Positions 9,100 to 17,966 of a stretch of 64,000 bases of DNA are shown one piece after another (the stretch's first letter is position 1; each line of letters opens with the position of its first letter). The DNA is from DAIDKA01 sp036521075 (GTDB taxonomy: Bacteria > Pseudomonadota > Gammaproteobacteria > Steroidobacterales > Steroidobacteraceae), in assembly GCA_036521075.1 (NCBI GenBank), contig DATDIL010000135.1, positions 124,001-188,000 on the forward strand, read 5' to 3'. The notes under the pieces were generated by a model that made no database searches, had not been told where the DNA came from, and saw nothing but the letters and a program-made list of their open reading frames with translations. The position numbers and the translations under genes are program-made.

Positions 9100-10074
9100 A
9101 TGAGCACGGTGAACCGGTATTTGCTTGACCGGCGCCAATTCAGCGCGCGTTGTGCGGCATTCGCGTTAACGTTGCCCGCTGTAAATGCAGTGCACGCGGT
9201 GCGGGGGCACGATGTTCACCTGCCGGATGGGACCGCCGTACCGGCGCTCGGTCAGGGCGCTTGGCACCTGGGGCAGGGAAGGCATCCGGTGGCTGTTGAA
9301 GAGGAGGCGGTTCGCACCGGCATTTCGCTCGGAATGACGTTGATCGATACTTCGGGGAATTACGGCAATGGGCGCTCGGAGCAATTTGTCGGTCGCGTGA
9401 TTGCCGGGCAGCGCGATCGTATATTTCTGGTGTCCAAGGTCGAGGCCGATGAGGTAACAGGCGATGCCATCGCCCGTGCCTGCGCGGCAAGCCTTTCCCG
9501 GCTCGGTACGAGCTATCTGGATCTGTATCTGCTGCATTGGCCCGTCCCGAGCACGCTATTTTCCGGTGTCGTGGCGGCCTTCGAGCGACTGCGTGCCGCG
9601 GGGACAATTCGCGCATGGGGTGTATCCAACTTCAACCGGAGCCAGATGGAGGATCTGTTCCGTGTCCCTGACGGCCATCGTTGCGCCACCAATCAGGTTC
9701 CCTACAGTCTCTATGATCGGCGCATCGAACGGGATGTTCTGCCATGGTGCGTCCAGCACGACATGCCGGTGATGGCGTATTCCCCATTGGGCGGCGACAA
9801 CAGCCCCTTGGTCAAGGATCGCACGTTGGCGCAAATCGGCGCTGCTCATGGATGTTCGGCGGCCGCCGTTGCACTGGGCTGGCTCATACGCAGCGGAACG
9901 GTCATCGCAATTCCCGAATCCGGATCCCCGGCACATGCCAGGGCAAACGCTGCAGCGCTCTCCACGACACTCACATCGGCCGACATTGCGACATTGGATG
10001 CGACGTACCCAGTACCTTCTGAAACGACTGAGTTCCTGCGCCGGCTTCGAAGGCGGGTTTCACGCTGGCTGTGA
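9100..10074 (+). CDS. aldo/keto reductase
   Basis: A member of the aldo/keto reductase family with about 324 residues. The catalytic residues expected for the fold are visible in order: Asp and Tyr in 'DTSGNYGNGRSEQ', Lys in 'FLVSKVE' and His in 'LYLLHWP'. The NADPH-binding C-terminal part follows ('AIPESGSPAHARANAAAL'). The frame is open from a GTG at 9046 that overlaps the previous stop, but the ATG at 9100 has a GAGGA site 5 bp upstream and is preferred. An N-terminal 'DRRQFSARCAAFALTLPAV' resembles a degenerate export signal with a single Arg pair, so periplasmic location is possible but unproven. Confidence 0.8.
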   Translation: MSTVNRYLLDRRQFSARCAAFALTLPAVNAVHAVRGHDVHLPDGTAVPALGQGAWHLGQGRHPVAVEEEAVRTGISLGMTLIDTSGNYGNGRSEQFVGRVIAGQRDRIFLVSKVEADEVTGDAIARACAASLSRLGTSYLDLYLLHWPVPSTLFSGVVAAFERLRAAGTIRAWGVSNFNRSQMEDLFRVPDGHRCATNQVPYSLYDRRIERDVLPWCVQHDMPVMAYSPLGGDNSPLVKDRTLAQIGAAHGCSAAAVALGWLIRSGTVIAIPESGSPAHARANAAALSTTLTSADIATLDATYPVPSETTEFLRRLRRRVSRWL

Positions 10075-10175
10075 CGGCCTTATGACACGGTGGTACGTCG
10101 CGTGAGTCTGCCTGCGCTGGCCCTGGTCGTTCGTGTCCGTATCACTACATCCAACCAGGCTGGCATGCTGGCGGT

Positions 10176-11579
10176 TCATGGCAAAGGCGGCGCACGTGTA
10201 TGCCAATCAGTAATCTGCTGGTAGGCATGCGCCAGTGTGAGCACTCGCGACTCGGCGAAGGAGGGCCCCGCGATCTGCAGGCCAACGGGCATGCCATCGC
10301 GGGTGAAACCGCACGGCACGCAGATCGCGGGCAGACCCAGGACATTGAACATGTGCGTGTTGCGGATTTCAAGCGGCGTTCCGTCCGGCGGCAGAGGCGG
10401 GTCCACGTAGCCCGATTCGATGCTCATTGGTGCGATCGCAGTGGTCGGGGTGACCAGCAGATCGATGTTGGAAAACGCGCTGTCGGCCGTCCAGCGCAGG
10501 CGCTGCATTTCCCGCCTTGCGTCAATATAGTCCGCAGCGGAAATCGCTGCGGCATGCTGCAGGCGTTGCCGGGTCATGGGTTCATACTGCTGTGGTGCTT
10601 GGCCAAAGTAGGGCTTGTGGAAGGCATACGCCTCGGCCGAGGCGATGGTCATCAATATGTTCGCGTAGGGCAGTTCCACCTCGCGCACGCCGGCCGTCAG
10701 ACGTGCAAGCTGCTGGATCGCGGCGTTGACTGTCGCTTCCATGTCCGGGTCGAGGTCCAGAAAGTACGGCTGGCGAACGACACCTATCCTCAGCGCGGCC
10801 GCATTGGCGCCGATCGCCTCAATATAACGATCGGTCGGCCGCTCCGCGCTCGAGACCTGGTGGGGGTCGAAACCGGCGATTGTCTCCAGGAGCAGCGCCG
10901 CATCCATGGCCGAGCGGCACAACGGTCCGATGTGATCGAGCGACCAGGACAGGGGGATGACGCCGCGGGTGCTGACGCGCCCGTAAGTGGGCTTCAGGCC
11001 GACAACTCCGCAATATGCGGCCGGTTGGCGAATGGACGCCGCCGTGTCCGACCCCAACGCGCCAATACACAGGCCCGCCGCCACGGCTGCGGCGGAGCCC
11101 CCCGAGGATCCGCCGGCGATGCGGTCCTGGTTCCACGGATTGCGAACCGCTCCGTAATGGCTGGGTACCGAGGTTCCGCCATACGCGAACTCGTGCATGT
11201 TCAGCTTCCCAAGCAGGACCGCGCCGGCCTGCCTGAGGCGCCGCACGACTTCGGCATCTTCGGTGGGGACGCGATCCTTGAATACGGCGCTGGCCGCGGT
11301 GGTGCGAACGCCTGCCGTATCGATCAGATCCTTGAGCGCCAGGGGCATGCCGTGCAGAGGACCACGCCACTGCCCTCGCTGGATTTCGGCTTCCGCCTCA
11401 CGCGCCTGCTGAAGGGCCTGCTCGGCGGTTACCGTGATGAAGGCGTTCAGCGACGGATTCAGGCGTTCGATCCGCGCGAGAAAGGCTTGTACGAGCTCCA
11501 CCGGAGAGAGCGCCTTGTGGCGCAGCAACTCCATGGCCTGCGCCAGAGTCAGACGCGTGAGGTCGGTGGGCGTTTGCAT
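10176..11579 (-). CDS. amidase signature (GatA-like) family enzyme
   Basis: An amidase signature enzyme of about 467 residues. The Ser-cisSer-Lys triad is present: Lys in 'ALKDLIDTAG' near residue 80 and the Gly/Ser-rich 'GGSSGGSAAAVAAGL' with the nucleophile around residues 155-180, followed by 'GVVGLKPTYGRVS'. It hydrolyses an amide of unknown identity. No gatB or gatC lies nearby, so it is probably a stand-alone amidase rather than the tRNA amidotransferase subunit. The ATG at 11579 was chosen; one at 11594 would overlap the upstream aldo/keto reductase by a few bases. It is the second gene of a minus-strand pair. Confidence 0.85.
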   Translation of the reverse strand: MQTPTDLTRLTLAQAMELLRHKALSPVELVQAFLARIERLNPSLNAFITVTAEQALQQAREAEAEIQRGQWRGPLHGMPLALKDLIDTAGVRTTAASAVFKDRVPTEDAEVVRRLRQAGAVLLGKLNMHEFAYGGTSVPSHYGAVRNPWNQDRIAGGSSGGSAAAVAAGLCIGALGSDTAASIRQPAAYCGVVGLKPTYGRVSTRGVIPLSWSLDHIGPLCRSAMDAALLLETIAGFDPHQVSSAERPTDRYIEAIGANAAALRIGVVRQPYFLDLDPDMEATVNAAIQQLARLTAGVREVELPYANILMTIASAEAYAFHKPYFGQAPQQYEPMTRQRLQHAAAISAADYIDARREMQRLRWTADSAFSNIDLLVTPTTAIAPMSIESGYVDPPLPPDGTPLEIRNTHMFNVLGLPAICVPCGFTRDGMPVGLQIAGPSFAESRVLTLAHAYQQITDWHTRAPPLP

Positions 11580-11587
11580 ACTTGAGC

Positions 11588-12577
11588 CTACCATCGCTGG
11601 TGTACGCAGGGTCGGATGTAGTGGTCGTAGACGGTGCGCACGGATTTCATCTGCTCCGGCGTCAGGGGAGGCAACGCGCTCGCGCCGCTGTTGTCCGCAA
11701 CCTGCCGCGGATTTTTCCCGCCGGGAATGATGGTCGAGACGCCCTCGAACATGAGGATCCAGCGAAGGGCCAGTTGGGCCATAGAGGCGCCCGCGGGCAG
11801 CAGCAACTTCAGCTCGTCAACGGCTTTCAGCCCGATTTCGTAAGGAACGCCCGAAAACGTCTCGCCGACATCGAAGGCCTCGCCATGACGGTTGAAATTG
11901 CGGTGATCGTCACGCTCGAACGTCGATTGCGCGGTGAGCTTGCCCGTGAGCATTCCGGAGGCTAACGGTACTCGGATAATGGTCGCGACTCCGCGGCGCG
12001 CCGCCTGCGCCAGGAAGGTCTCCGCCGGACGCTGACGGAACATGTTGAAGATAATCTGGATGGACTCCACGTTGGGGAATTCCATCGCCTTGAGTCCCTC
12101 CTCGACCCGCTCGACGCTCACTCCGTAGTGCTGGACCTTGCCGGCTTTCACCAGATCATCCATGGCCGCGAAGCTCTCCGGCCGGTAGTAGGTGTCCGTC
12201 GGCGGGCAGTGCAGCTGTACGAGCTCGAGAGAGTCGACTCCGAGGTTCTGGAGCGAGCGGTCGATGAAAGCCGTGAGGTTTTCGCTGCTATAACCTGCGG
12301 CGACATGGGGACTGAGGCGGCGTCCGGCCTTCGTGGCGACGTGAAAGGACGCCGTCGTTTCCTGGCGCAGCCGCCCCAGGAGACGCTCCGAACGGCCGTC
12401 GCCGTAAACGTCAGCCGTGTCGAAGAGGTTGACCCCCAGCTCGAGAGCCCGCTTCATGGCTGCGATGGATTGCTCATCATCGACGGCGCCCCACGCGCCG
12501 CCCACCGCCCAGGCGCCGAACCCGACCTCCGAGACATCCCAGCCGATTCGGCCGAATTTGCGATATTTCAAGAGCAT
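11588..12577 (-). CDS. aldo/keto reductase
   Basis: A 329-residue aldo/keto reductase of the YajO/oxidoreductase type, with the N-terminal pattern 'RKFGRIGWDVSEVGFGAW'. Catalytic Asp/Tyr are in 'LFDTADVYGDGRSE', Lys in 'VATKAG' and His in 'LVQLHCP'. The C-terminal 'IIPGGKNPRQVADNSGA' resembles the cofactor loop. An SD-like CAGGAG directly abuts the ATG at 12577, so a TTG at 12571, 6 bp further on, could be the real start. It ends 8 bp before the amidase start, suggesting co-transcription. Its substrate is unknown. Confidence 0.85.
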   Translation of the reverse strand: MLLKYRKFGRIGWDVSEVGFGAWAVGGAWGAVDDEQSIAAMKRALELGVNLFDTADVYGDGRSERLLGRLRQETTASFHVATKAGRRLSPHVAAGYSSENLTAFIDRSLQNLGVDSLELVQLHCPPTDTYYRPESFAAMDDLVKAGKVQHYGVSVERVEEGLKAMEFPNVESIQIIFNMFRQRPAETFLAQAARRGVATIIRVPLASGMLTGKLTAQSTFERDDHRNFNRHGEAFDVGETFSGVPYEIGLKAVDELKLLLPAGASMAQLALRWILMFEGVSTIIPGGKNPRQVADNSGASALPPLTPEQMKSVRTVYDHYIRPCVHQRW

Positions 12578-12698
12578 CTCCTGATGCCAAATCGAAGGGG
12601 TCGGATGGCGGTCGCTGATGCTAGGCTTGTCGGATCTCGCGCAGTCGGCTTTGGCATGTCACTCACTTGCAGCCCCGACACAACAGAAGGAAACGGTC

Positions 12699-14372
12699 AT
12701 GACTAGCGTGATGGCAGGAGAATTGATCGCCCCGACGCTCGCGAAGGCAGGTGTCAGGACTGTGTTCGCACTAAACGGTGCACATGTTCAAGCTATCCTC
12801 GAAGGCTGCCTCGACCACGGCATCCGCCTCATCGACGTTCGCCACGAGTCGGCCGCGGGGCATGCCGCAGAAGGATACGCGAAGGCTACAAGGGGCTTGG
12901 GAGTGGCGGTGGTGACTGCTGGCCCCGGGTTCACCAACGTTTTGACCTCGCTTGCCAACGCCTTCATTGACCGTACCCCCGTGCTGTATATCGCCGGCGG
13001 GTGCCCGCTTGCGGCCGCCGACAAGAATGTACTTCAATCGGGGGTTGATCAAGTGGCTGTCGCAAAGCCGATCGCCAAATGGGCGCACCGCGTGCCTGCG
13101 CCCACCGAGATCCCGCGGCTGATCGCTCATGGCATTCGGGTCGCGACGGCGGCGCCGACCGGTCCGGTATTCCTGGAGATTCCTTGGGACATCATGTTGG
13201 CCCAAGTAGATCGCAATCAAGTTCCCATTCCGGATGAGGTGATGCTCGATCTCGCATGCCCACCGTCCAGCGAAAAAATCGACGCGACGCTCGCGCTCCT
13301 GCACGAGGCCACGGCCCCCGCTGTCATCGCAGGTGTCGAGGTTTACCGCTCGGAAGCCTGGAACGAGCTTCGAACCTTTGTCGAGGCAAGCGGTCTTCCC
13401 GTTTTCACCGAGTACGAGGCGCTGGGAACTCTCCCGTCTGACCACCCGCTGTGGATGGGCACAAACTTTCAGCTCGCTCGGCTTCAACCGAAACACAAGC
13501 CGGATGTGGTCCTCGCCCTGGGTGTTCGTTTCGGCTGGAACACACCCAGATTCGAGACATTTTCAGGAAAGATTATTCATGTCGAGTCCGATCCGAACGA
13601 GATCGGTCGAGTCAATACTCCGGCGATAGGCATCGTTGCCAACGCCAAATTGACGCTGCGGCTGCTGAACGAACGCCTGGCCCGATCCGGCTTAACGGAC
13701 CGCTCAGCGTGGATCAGCCGACTGCGTGATGCCCTAAGTGCGATACGAGCAGAGGCGATTTGCGCCAAGGAAAAAAGCCAGGAGATCCGCCCGCATCCGT
13801 TCGCCGCCGCCGAAGTGGTGTGCAAGGCGGCCGCCAACGCCGTCATCGTAGCCGACGGCGCTTTCACGAAACACTGGATGGAAGATGCGGTGCAGCGCAA
13901 GCGCCCGGGGTGTTATTTCAGCCACGGCTCCTTCGGAGCCATGGGTATTGGCTTCGGTTTTGCGATTGGCATCAAAGCGGCTCGTCCAGATGATCCCGTA
14001 CTGTGCGTTACCGGCGATGGCGCAGCCGGGTTCACTCTTGCCGAGCTCGACACGATGGTTCGCCAAAAAATGCCAATTGTCGTGGTGGTCATGAACAACC
14101 ATGGCTGGGGAGCAATAGACCCTGCTCAGCATCCGGAAGGCTCCAATCGCCCCGCGGGGATACGTCTCGGCCAGGCCCGCTACGATGAGGTCGCCAAGGC
14201 ATTCGGCGGACACGGCCGTCACGTCACAACCCTCGAAGAATTGACGGCGGCGATCGAGGAGGCGTTCAAGGCTACCCTACCTACCTGTATCAATGTCGAG
14301 GTGGGAATGGGAGGATTCCCGCCGGCGTTCAAAGCAGCGACCCTGGGGATCGCGCTGCCGTTTCTCGAGTAG
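12699..14372 (+). CDS. ThDP-dependent carboligase, benzaldehyde lyase-like
   Basis: A 557-residue thiamine-diphosphate enzyme of the acetolactate synthase superfamily. The start at 12699 is supported by an AGAAGGAAA site. The cofactor Glu is residue 50 ('DVRHESAAGHAAEGYAK') and the Mg/ThDP motif runs from 'GDGAAGF' to 'MNNHGWG'. The N-terminal active-site pattern matches Pseudomonas benzaldehyde lyase as I remember it, at the same residue numbers: Ala28-His29 in 'NGAH', Glu50 and Gln113, with Asn26 replacing His26. A His in 'CYFSHGSFGAMG' near residue 409 fits the other benzaldehyde-lyase His. 'KPIAKWAHRV' is also shared. The likely reaction is cleavage or formation of acyloins. A generic acetolactate synthase is less likely. 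Confidence 0.72.
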   Translation: MTSVMAGELIAPTLAKAGVRTVFALNGAHVQAILEGCLDHGIRLIDVRHESAAGHAAEGYAKATRGLGVAVVTAGPGFTNVLTSLANAFIDRTPVLYIAGGCPLAAADKNVLQSGVDQVAVAKPIAKWAHRVPAPTEIPRLIAHGIRVATAAPTGPVFLEIPWDIMLAQVDRNQVPIPDEVMLDLACPPSSEKIDATLALLHEATAPAVIAGVEVYRSEAWNELRTFVEASGLPVFTEYEALGTLPSDHPLWMGTNFQLARLQPKHKPDVVLALGVRFGWNTPRFETFSGKIIHVESDPNEIGRVNTPAIGIVANAKLTLRLLNERLARSGLTDRSAWISRLRDALSAIRAEAICAKEKSQEIRPHPFAAAEVVCKAAANAVIVADGAFTKHWMEDAVQRKRPGCYFSHGSFGAMGIGFGFAIGIKAARPDDPVLCVTGDGAAGFTLAELDTMVRQKMPIVVVVMNNHGWGAIDPAQHPEGSNRPAGIRLGQARYDEVAKAFGGHGRHVTTLEELTAAIEEAFKATLPTCINVEVGMGGFPPAFKAATLGIALPFLE

Positions 14373-14569
14373 GAGCCGATGCCGGACATGCGTCATCCGC
14401 TACGCACGTCTGGCCGCCCGTGAGGCAATTCCTACGCGAGCCGGTAAGCTTCGCAGACGCAGGAGGACAAGAATTCACTACGGAAAATTGTGAACAGCGG
14501 CATTGCGGCAGGCGCTTGCGCCGGTGTAGCTATGATAGCCACGACCCACGGACAATCGCGAGGTGCGGC

Positions 14570-15202
14570 ATGCGCAGGGCGGATAAGGGCGAAGCGAGCG
14601 GCAAGGTTACACCCGTCAACAATCTGACGGAGTTCTTCCGTGATGGACTCGCCAGCTCGCTGGCACAACGGCGTGTCTCGCTCGACGAACACACGGCACA
14701 TTACGTGGTCAGTTTGCTGGTGCTCTACTCTCGCACCGAGGTGGCGCACGCGGGCCTGCGCCCGGGCCAGCGCTGGGTGAGTCTGGCGGAACTGTTAGGG
14801 CAGGCAAGAGCGGCACCCTCCCGCTCGCAGCGCGAGGCCTCACTGCAGCGGCTCGGTGATATATCGCTGTTCCTGGCCGGATTCTTTCCGCACAGTTTCG
14901 AGCGACGCCTGGTGGACATGGACTACCACATCGCGATGGGTGGCCGTGCCTATGGTGCCCTCGCCGCGGCGCCGATCAGTGGTCCGCGCCGCACCCTGCG
15001 CGGGGTATTTGGCGAGCTGGCGGGCAAATTCCAGCCCGTGGTCGATGCCATCGGTGCGATCAGCGATATGGCCCGCGTGTGGGGGCCAAATGACGTGCTG
15101 CGGCTGTATGAATTGTGGTTAAAGACGGGCAGTCCGCGCGCACAGGATCTATTGCGGCAACTGGGCGTGCGGCCGGTCCCGGCGTCGCTTCGGTTGAACT
15201 AG
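14570..15202 (+). CDS. conserved hypothetical protein, first of a pair
   Basis: A 210-residue soluble protein that I do not recognise by name. It has no signal peptide. It appears all-helical, with stretches 'LTEFFRDGLASSL', 'HYVVSLLVLYSR', 'QRLGDISLFLAGFFPHSFER' and 'VDMDYHIAMGGRAYGALA'. Similar patterns ('GDxxLyxsGFF...DxdYyxalGgxAY') occur in uncharacterised proteins of gamma- and deltaproteobacteria, from memory. The ATG at 14570 has an AGGTG site; an open frame to 14420 contains low-quality sequence and was not used. The next gene starts 6 bp after its stop, so the two are almost certainly co-translated. Confidence 0.6.
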   Translation: MRRADKGEASGKVTPVNNLTEFFRDGLASSLAQRRVSLDEHTAHYVVSLLVLYSRTEVAHAGLRPGQRWVSLAELLGQARAAPSRSQREASLQRLGDISLFLAGFFPHSFERRLVDMDYHIAMGGRAYGALAAAPISGPRRTLRGVFGELAGKFQPVVDAIGAISDMARVWGPNDVLRLYELWLKTGSPRAQDLLRQLGVRPVPASLRLN

Positions 15203-15208
15203 TCGCGC

Positions 15209-15865
15209 ATGCTGCGTCCTCTACAGCGCCTGCTGGAAACCATCTACGATGCGCCGAGCGGCCATGATGTGCGTGATTTCCTGGTGACCGAGCGCCGGCA
15301 TCTGCCGGGGGAGTGTCGCGCGCACGCGGCGGACGAAGAGCTGGTGCTCGTGCAGCAGCGACGCTGTGCCTATCTGATGCTTTATCTGGATTCAGCCGTG
15401 CTCGCGCGCCTGCGCGAGCGCGATCCGCTGCGCGCACTGAATGGCGGCAACATTGCCGATTTCTGGGTTGCGCTGGAGGGCGTTAGCCACTTTTCCTGCC
15501 TGATGTGGAACGCCGGCCATGAACGCGGCGTCACCTTACTCGATCTGGAATTGCAGGCGGAAATCGACAAGTACATCGTTTCATTCTGGCTTCTGCGCAC
15601 CCAATATCCGGGTCACCTGCCGCGTGAACTGCACCATGTGCTCTTTGTGCGCACGCACGTGAATCCCGCCCTGTCTGCGGCACGCCGGCAAATCTACGCG
15701 ACCGCGACGCACTATGCCGCCCGATTCTGCACCAGCTTGCAGTCCGCTCTGTTCTCGAGCCGGCCGGCCCACCGGCGCGGCGCGGTCGCCATGCTGCGCC
15801 GTTTCTACCGCCTGACGAGCTCCGGCAAGCTCAGGTATATCGATGCGCTCGCAGCGAGCGGCTAA
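15209..15865 (+). CDS. conserved hypothetical protein, second of a pair
   Basis: A 218-residue soluble, probably all-helical protein with no recognisable domain. Features are 'EELVLVQQRRCAYLMLYLD' near residue 45, 'DFWVALEGVSHFSCLMWNA' near 85-105 and 'LDLELQAEIDKYIVSFWLL' near 112-130, then a basic C-terminal half rich in Arg and His. It directly follows the 14570-15202 gene, and the linkage suggests the products act together. No function can be assigned from the sequence. Confidence 0.6.
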   Translation: MLRPLQRLLETIYDAPSGHDVRDFLVTERRHLPGECRAHAADEELVLVQQRRCAYLMLYLDSAVLARLRERDPLRALNGGNIADFWVALEGVSHFSCLMWNAGHERGVTLLDLELQAEIDKYIVSFWLLRTQYPGHLPRELHHVLFVRTHVNPALSAARRQIYATATHYAARFCTSLQSALFSSRPAHRRGAVAMLRRFYRLTSSGKLRYIDALAASG

Positions 15866-16011
15866 AAGTCCGTCCGAGGTCACTGCGTACCGCTGAGTTC
15901 TCGGATCCGGATACTGCGAAATACCACGTCGACTGTAACGCAACTGCAATCTGAATTGCTTAGCTTTCCTGGTGCTTTCCTTCGAGATCATAAGACCCAC
16001 AGGAGCACCCG

Positions 16012-17697
16012 ATGATGCGTCGATTGGTCCCCCCGACCCTGTTTGTCGTCGCGTCCGTCGCGATACCGGTGATGAGCGCCTACGCGAGCCCCGATCTGAT
16101 CGCGGCAGCCAGCATACCCGCCACCTATGAGGACCTGAACAACCAGACGGCCGCGCCGCTTGAGAACGGCGTCCCGGGCAACCGCCTCGGCGGTTTCGGC
16201 TCATCCATCACCTACGCGGGTGGAGACACGTTTTTGATGCTGCCGGATCGCGGTCCGAATGCCGTGGAGTTTGCTTCCGCCATCGACAGCACGGTTTCGT
16301 ACATCAATCGCTTCCACACTTTCAATCTGCGCCTGCTGCCCGCCACGCCGGCAGACGAGGGTGTGCAAGATAGCAACACTACCCCGAATCCAGTGAGCGG
16401 CCTGAAGCCTCCATTTGATGTTTCCGGGCTGCCGTTCATTCTGACACCGACCTTGCGTGCGACTACGCTCCTGTGGAGCCCGACGCCGCTTAGCTACGGT
16501 GCCGCCGGCGCGTTCACGGATGACAAGGGCAATCCCATCGGTCCTGGAGCGCCGGCGCTCAACGCCACGAATCATAGATATTATTTCACGGGCCGTTCGG
16601 ACGGCTTTGCGTACAATCCGGCCAAGCCGGCCGTATATCCGAATCTTTCCAACAATCCGAACAATGCGCGCCTGGATCCGGAGAGCATCAAGATCTCGAA
16701 CGACGGGCTGTCCGTGTTTTTTTCCGACGAATACGGTCCCTACGTCTACCAGTTTGCGCGTGCCACCGGTGAGCGCATTCGCTCCTTCAGATTGCCGGAC
16801 AGTTTCGCGGTAATTCCGAATACGACCACGAATACCGAGACCGGAGGCTTCGGCACGGACACACAGAACAGCAACAGCTCACGCCTGGAGGGGCGCATTG
16901 CCAACAAGGGCGCGGAAGGCCTGGCCATCACCCCCGACGGCAAGACATTGGTGGTGGCTCTTCAGAGCGCACTGATCCAGGATGGGGGTACCGGACCCAA
17001 TGGAGCGTTCACGCGTATCGTCACTATCGACATTGGCAGCGGCAATGTCACAGCGCAGTACGCTTATCCGCTGTTTGCCACCAAACCCGGAAAGTACACT
17101 ACGATCAGCGAGCTACTCGCCGTCAATGACCATCAGTTCTTGGTCGATGAGCGAGATGGGAAGGGTTTCGAAGGCGGCGGTGCCGCCAGCTACAAGGTCT
17201 TGAATCTGGTTGACATTCAAGCGCAAGGTGTTGCAGATGTCAGCAACAACGCGAGCTTCTTGAAGAACAGCCCAGCAGCCGTAGCACTGCAAAAGATACC
17301 GTTCTTGGATATTGTGGCGGTGATCAAGGCGCACGGCCTGGATCCAAGCCTCGACCTGCCTGCTAAGCTGGAGGGTATCACCTTCGGCCAGGACGTTACC
17401 CTCAACGCAGTTACGAAGCACACGTTGTACCTCTCAAGTGACAATGATTTCCTCGGCAGCTTCGTTCTCGATGATGACCTGCAGGCGGATGTCCACGATA
17501 ATCCAACGAAGATCTTCGTCTTTGATTTCAACCAGAGTGATCTGGACTCCCTGGGGCCAGCAAGCACGGCACAGAATCTGGGATGGAAATACGTCGCGCA
17601 GCCGCTCGTGTCGGAGCAGGTGCCGGATTTCTTTTCGCCGGAGCAGTTCCCCTCTTTCTTATTCGGGCCCCCCACATTTGATTCCCGCGGCCGTTAG
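16012..17697 (+). CDS. secreted esterase-like phytase domain protein
   Basis: A 561-residue exported protein with signal peptide 'LVPPTLFVVASVAIPVMSAYA'. The mature part looks like the 'esterase-like activity of phytase' beta-propeller family: 'GFGSSITYAGGDTFLMLPDRGPN', 'KISNDGLSVFFSDEYGPYVYQF', 'NKGAEGLAITPDGKTLVVALQS' and 'LPAKLEGITFGQDV'. These proteins hydrolyse phosphate or carboxyl esters, and few are characterised. An AGGAGCACC ribosome site precedes the ATG. It stands alone, with no phosphate-regulation site that I could identify. Confidence 0.75.
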   Translation: MMRRLVPPTLFVVASVAIPVMSAYASPDLIAAASIPATYEDLNNQTAAPLENGVPGNRLGGFGSSITYAGGDTFLMLPDRGPNAVEFASAIDSTVSYINRFHTFNLRLLPATPADEGVQDSNTTPNPVSGLKPPFDVSGLPFILTPTLRATTLLWSPTPLSYGAAGAFTDDKGNPIGPGAPALNATNHRYYFTGRSDGFAYNPAKPAVYPNLSNNPNNARLDPESIKISNDGLSVFFSDEYGPYVYQFARATGERIRSFRLPDSFAVIPNTTTNTETGGFGTDTQNSNSSRLEGRIANKGAEGLAITPDGKTLVVALQSALIQDGGTGPNGAFTRIVTIDIGSGNVTAQYAYPLFATKPGKYTTISELLAVNDHQFLVDERDGKGFEGGGAASYKVLNLVDIQAQGVADVSNNASFLKNSPAAVALQKIPFLDIVAVIKAHGLDPSLDLPAKLEGITFGQDVTLNAVTKHTLYLSSDNDFLGSFVLDDDLQADVHDNPTKIFVFDFNQSDLDSLGPASTAQNLGWKYVAQPLVSEQVPDFFSPEQFPSFLFGPPTFDSRGR

Positions 17698-17966
17698 GGT
17701 TCTTCCAAGAGGGTCTCGGAGGTTGTGCCGACGCCATCGACGCAGATGGCGCCGGCACTTAGGCCCCGGCGGCGGGGTCATCACGACGCACTCCTACATC
17801 GGCGCCGCCGCGCTCTCGTGACCGGTGACTCGGCCGTTATCCAGCGGTCATCCCGTCCTCCTGCCCCCGATATCAGGGAACCAACCCCGGATTGACGGCG
17901 TTCCAAACTCACCCCTATCCTGGGTGCCTCGGAGTCGGCGACACATCGGAACACAGGGAGTATCGG

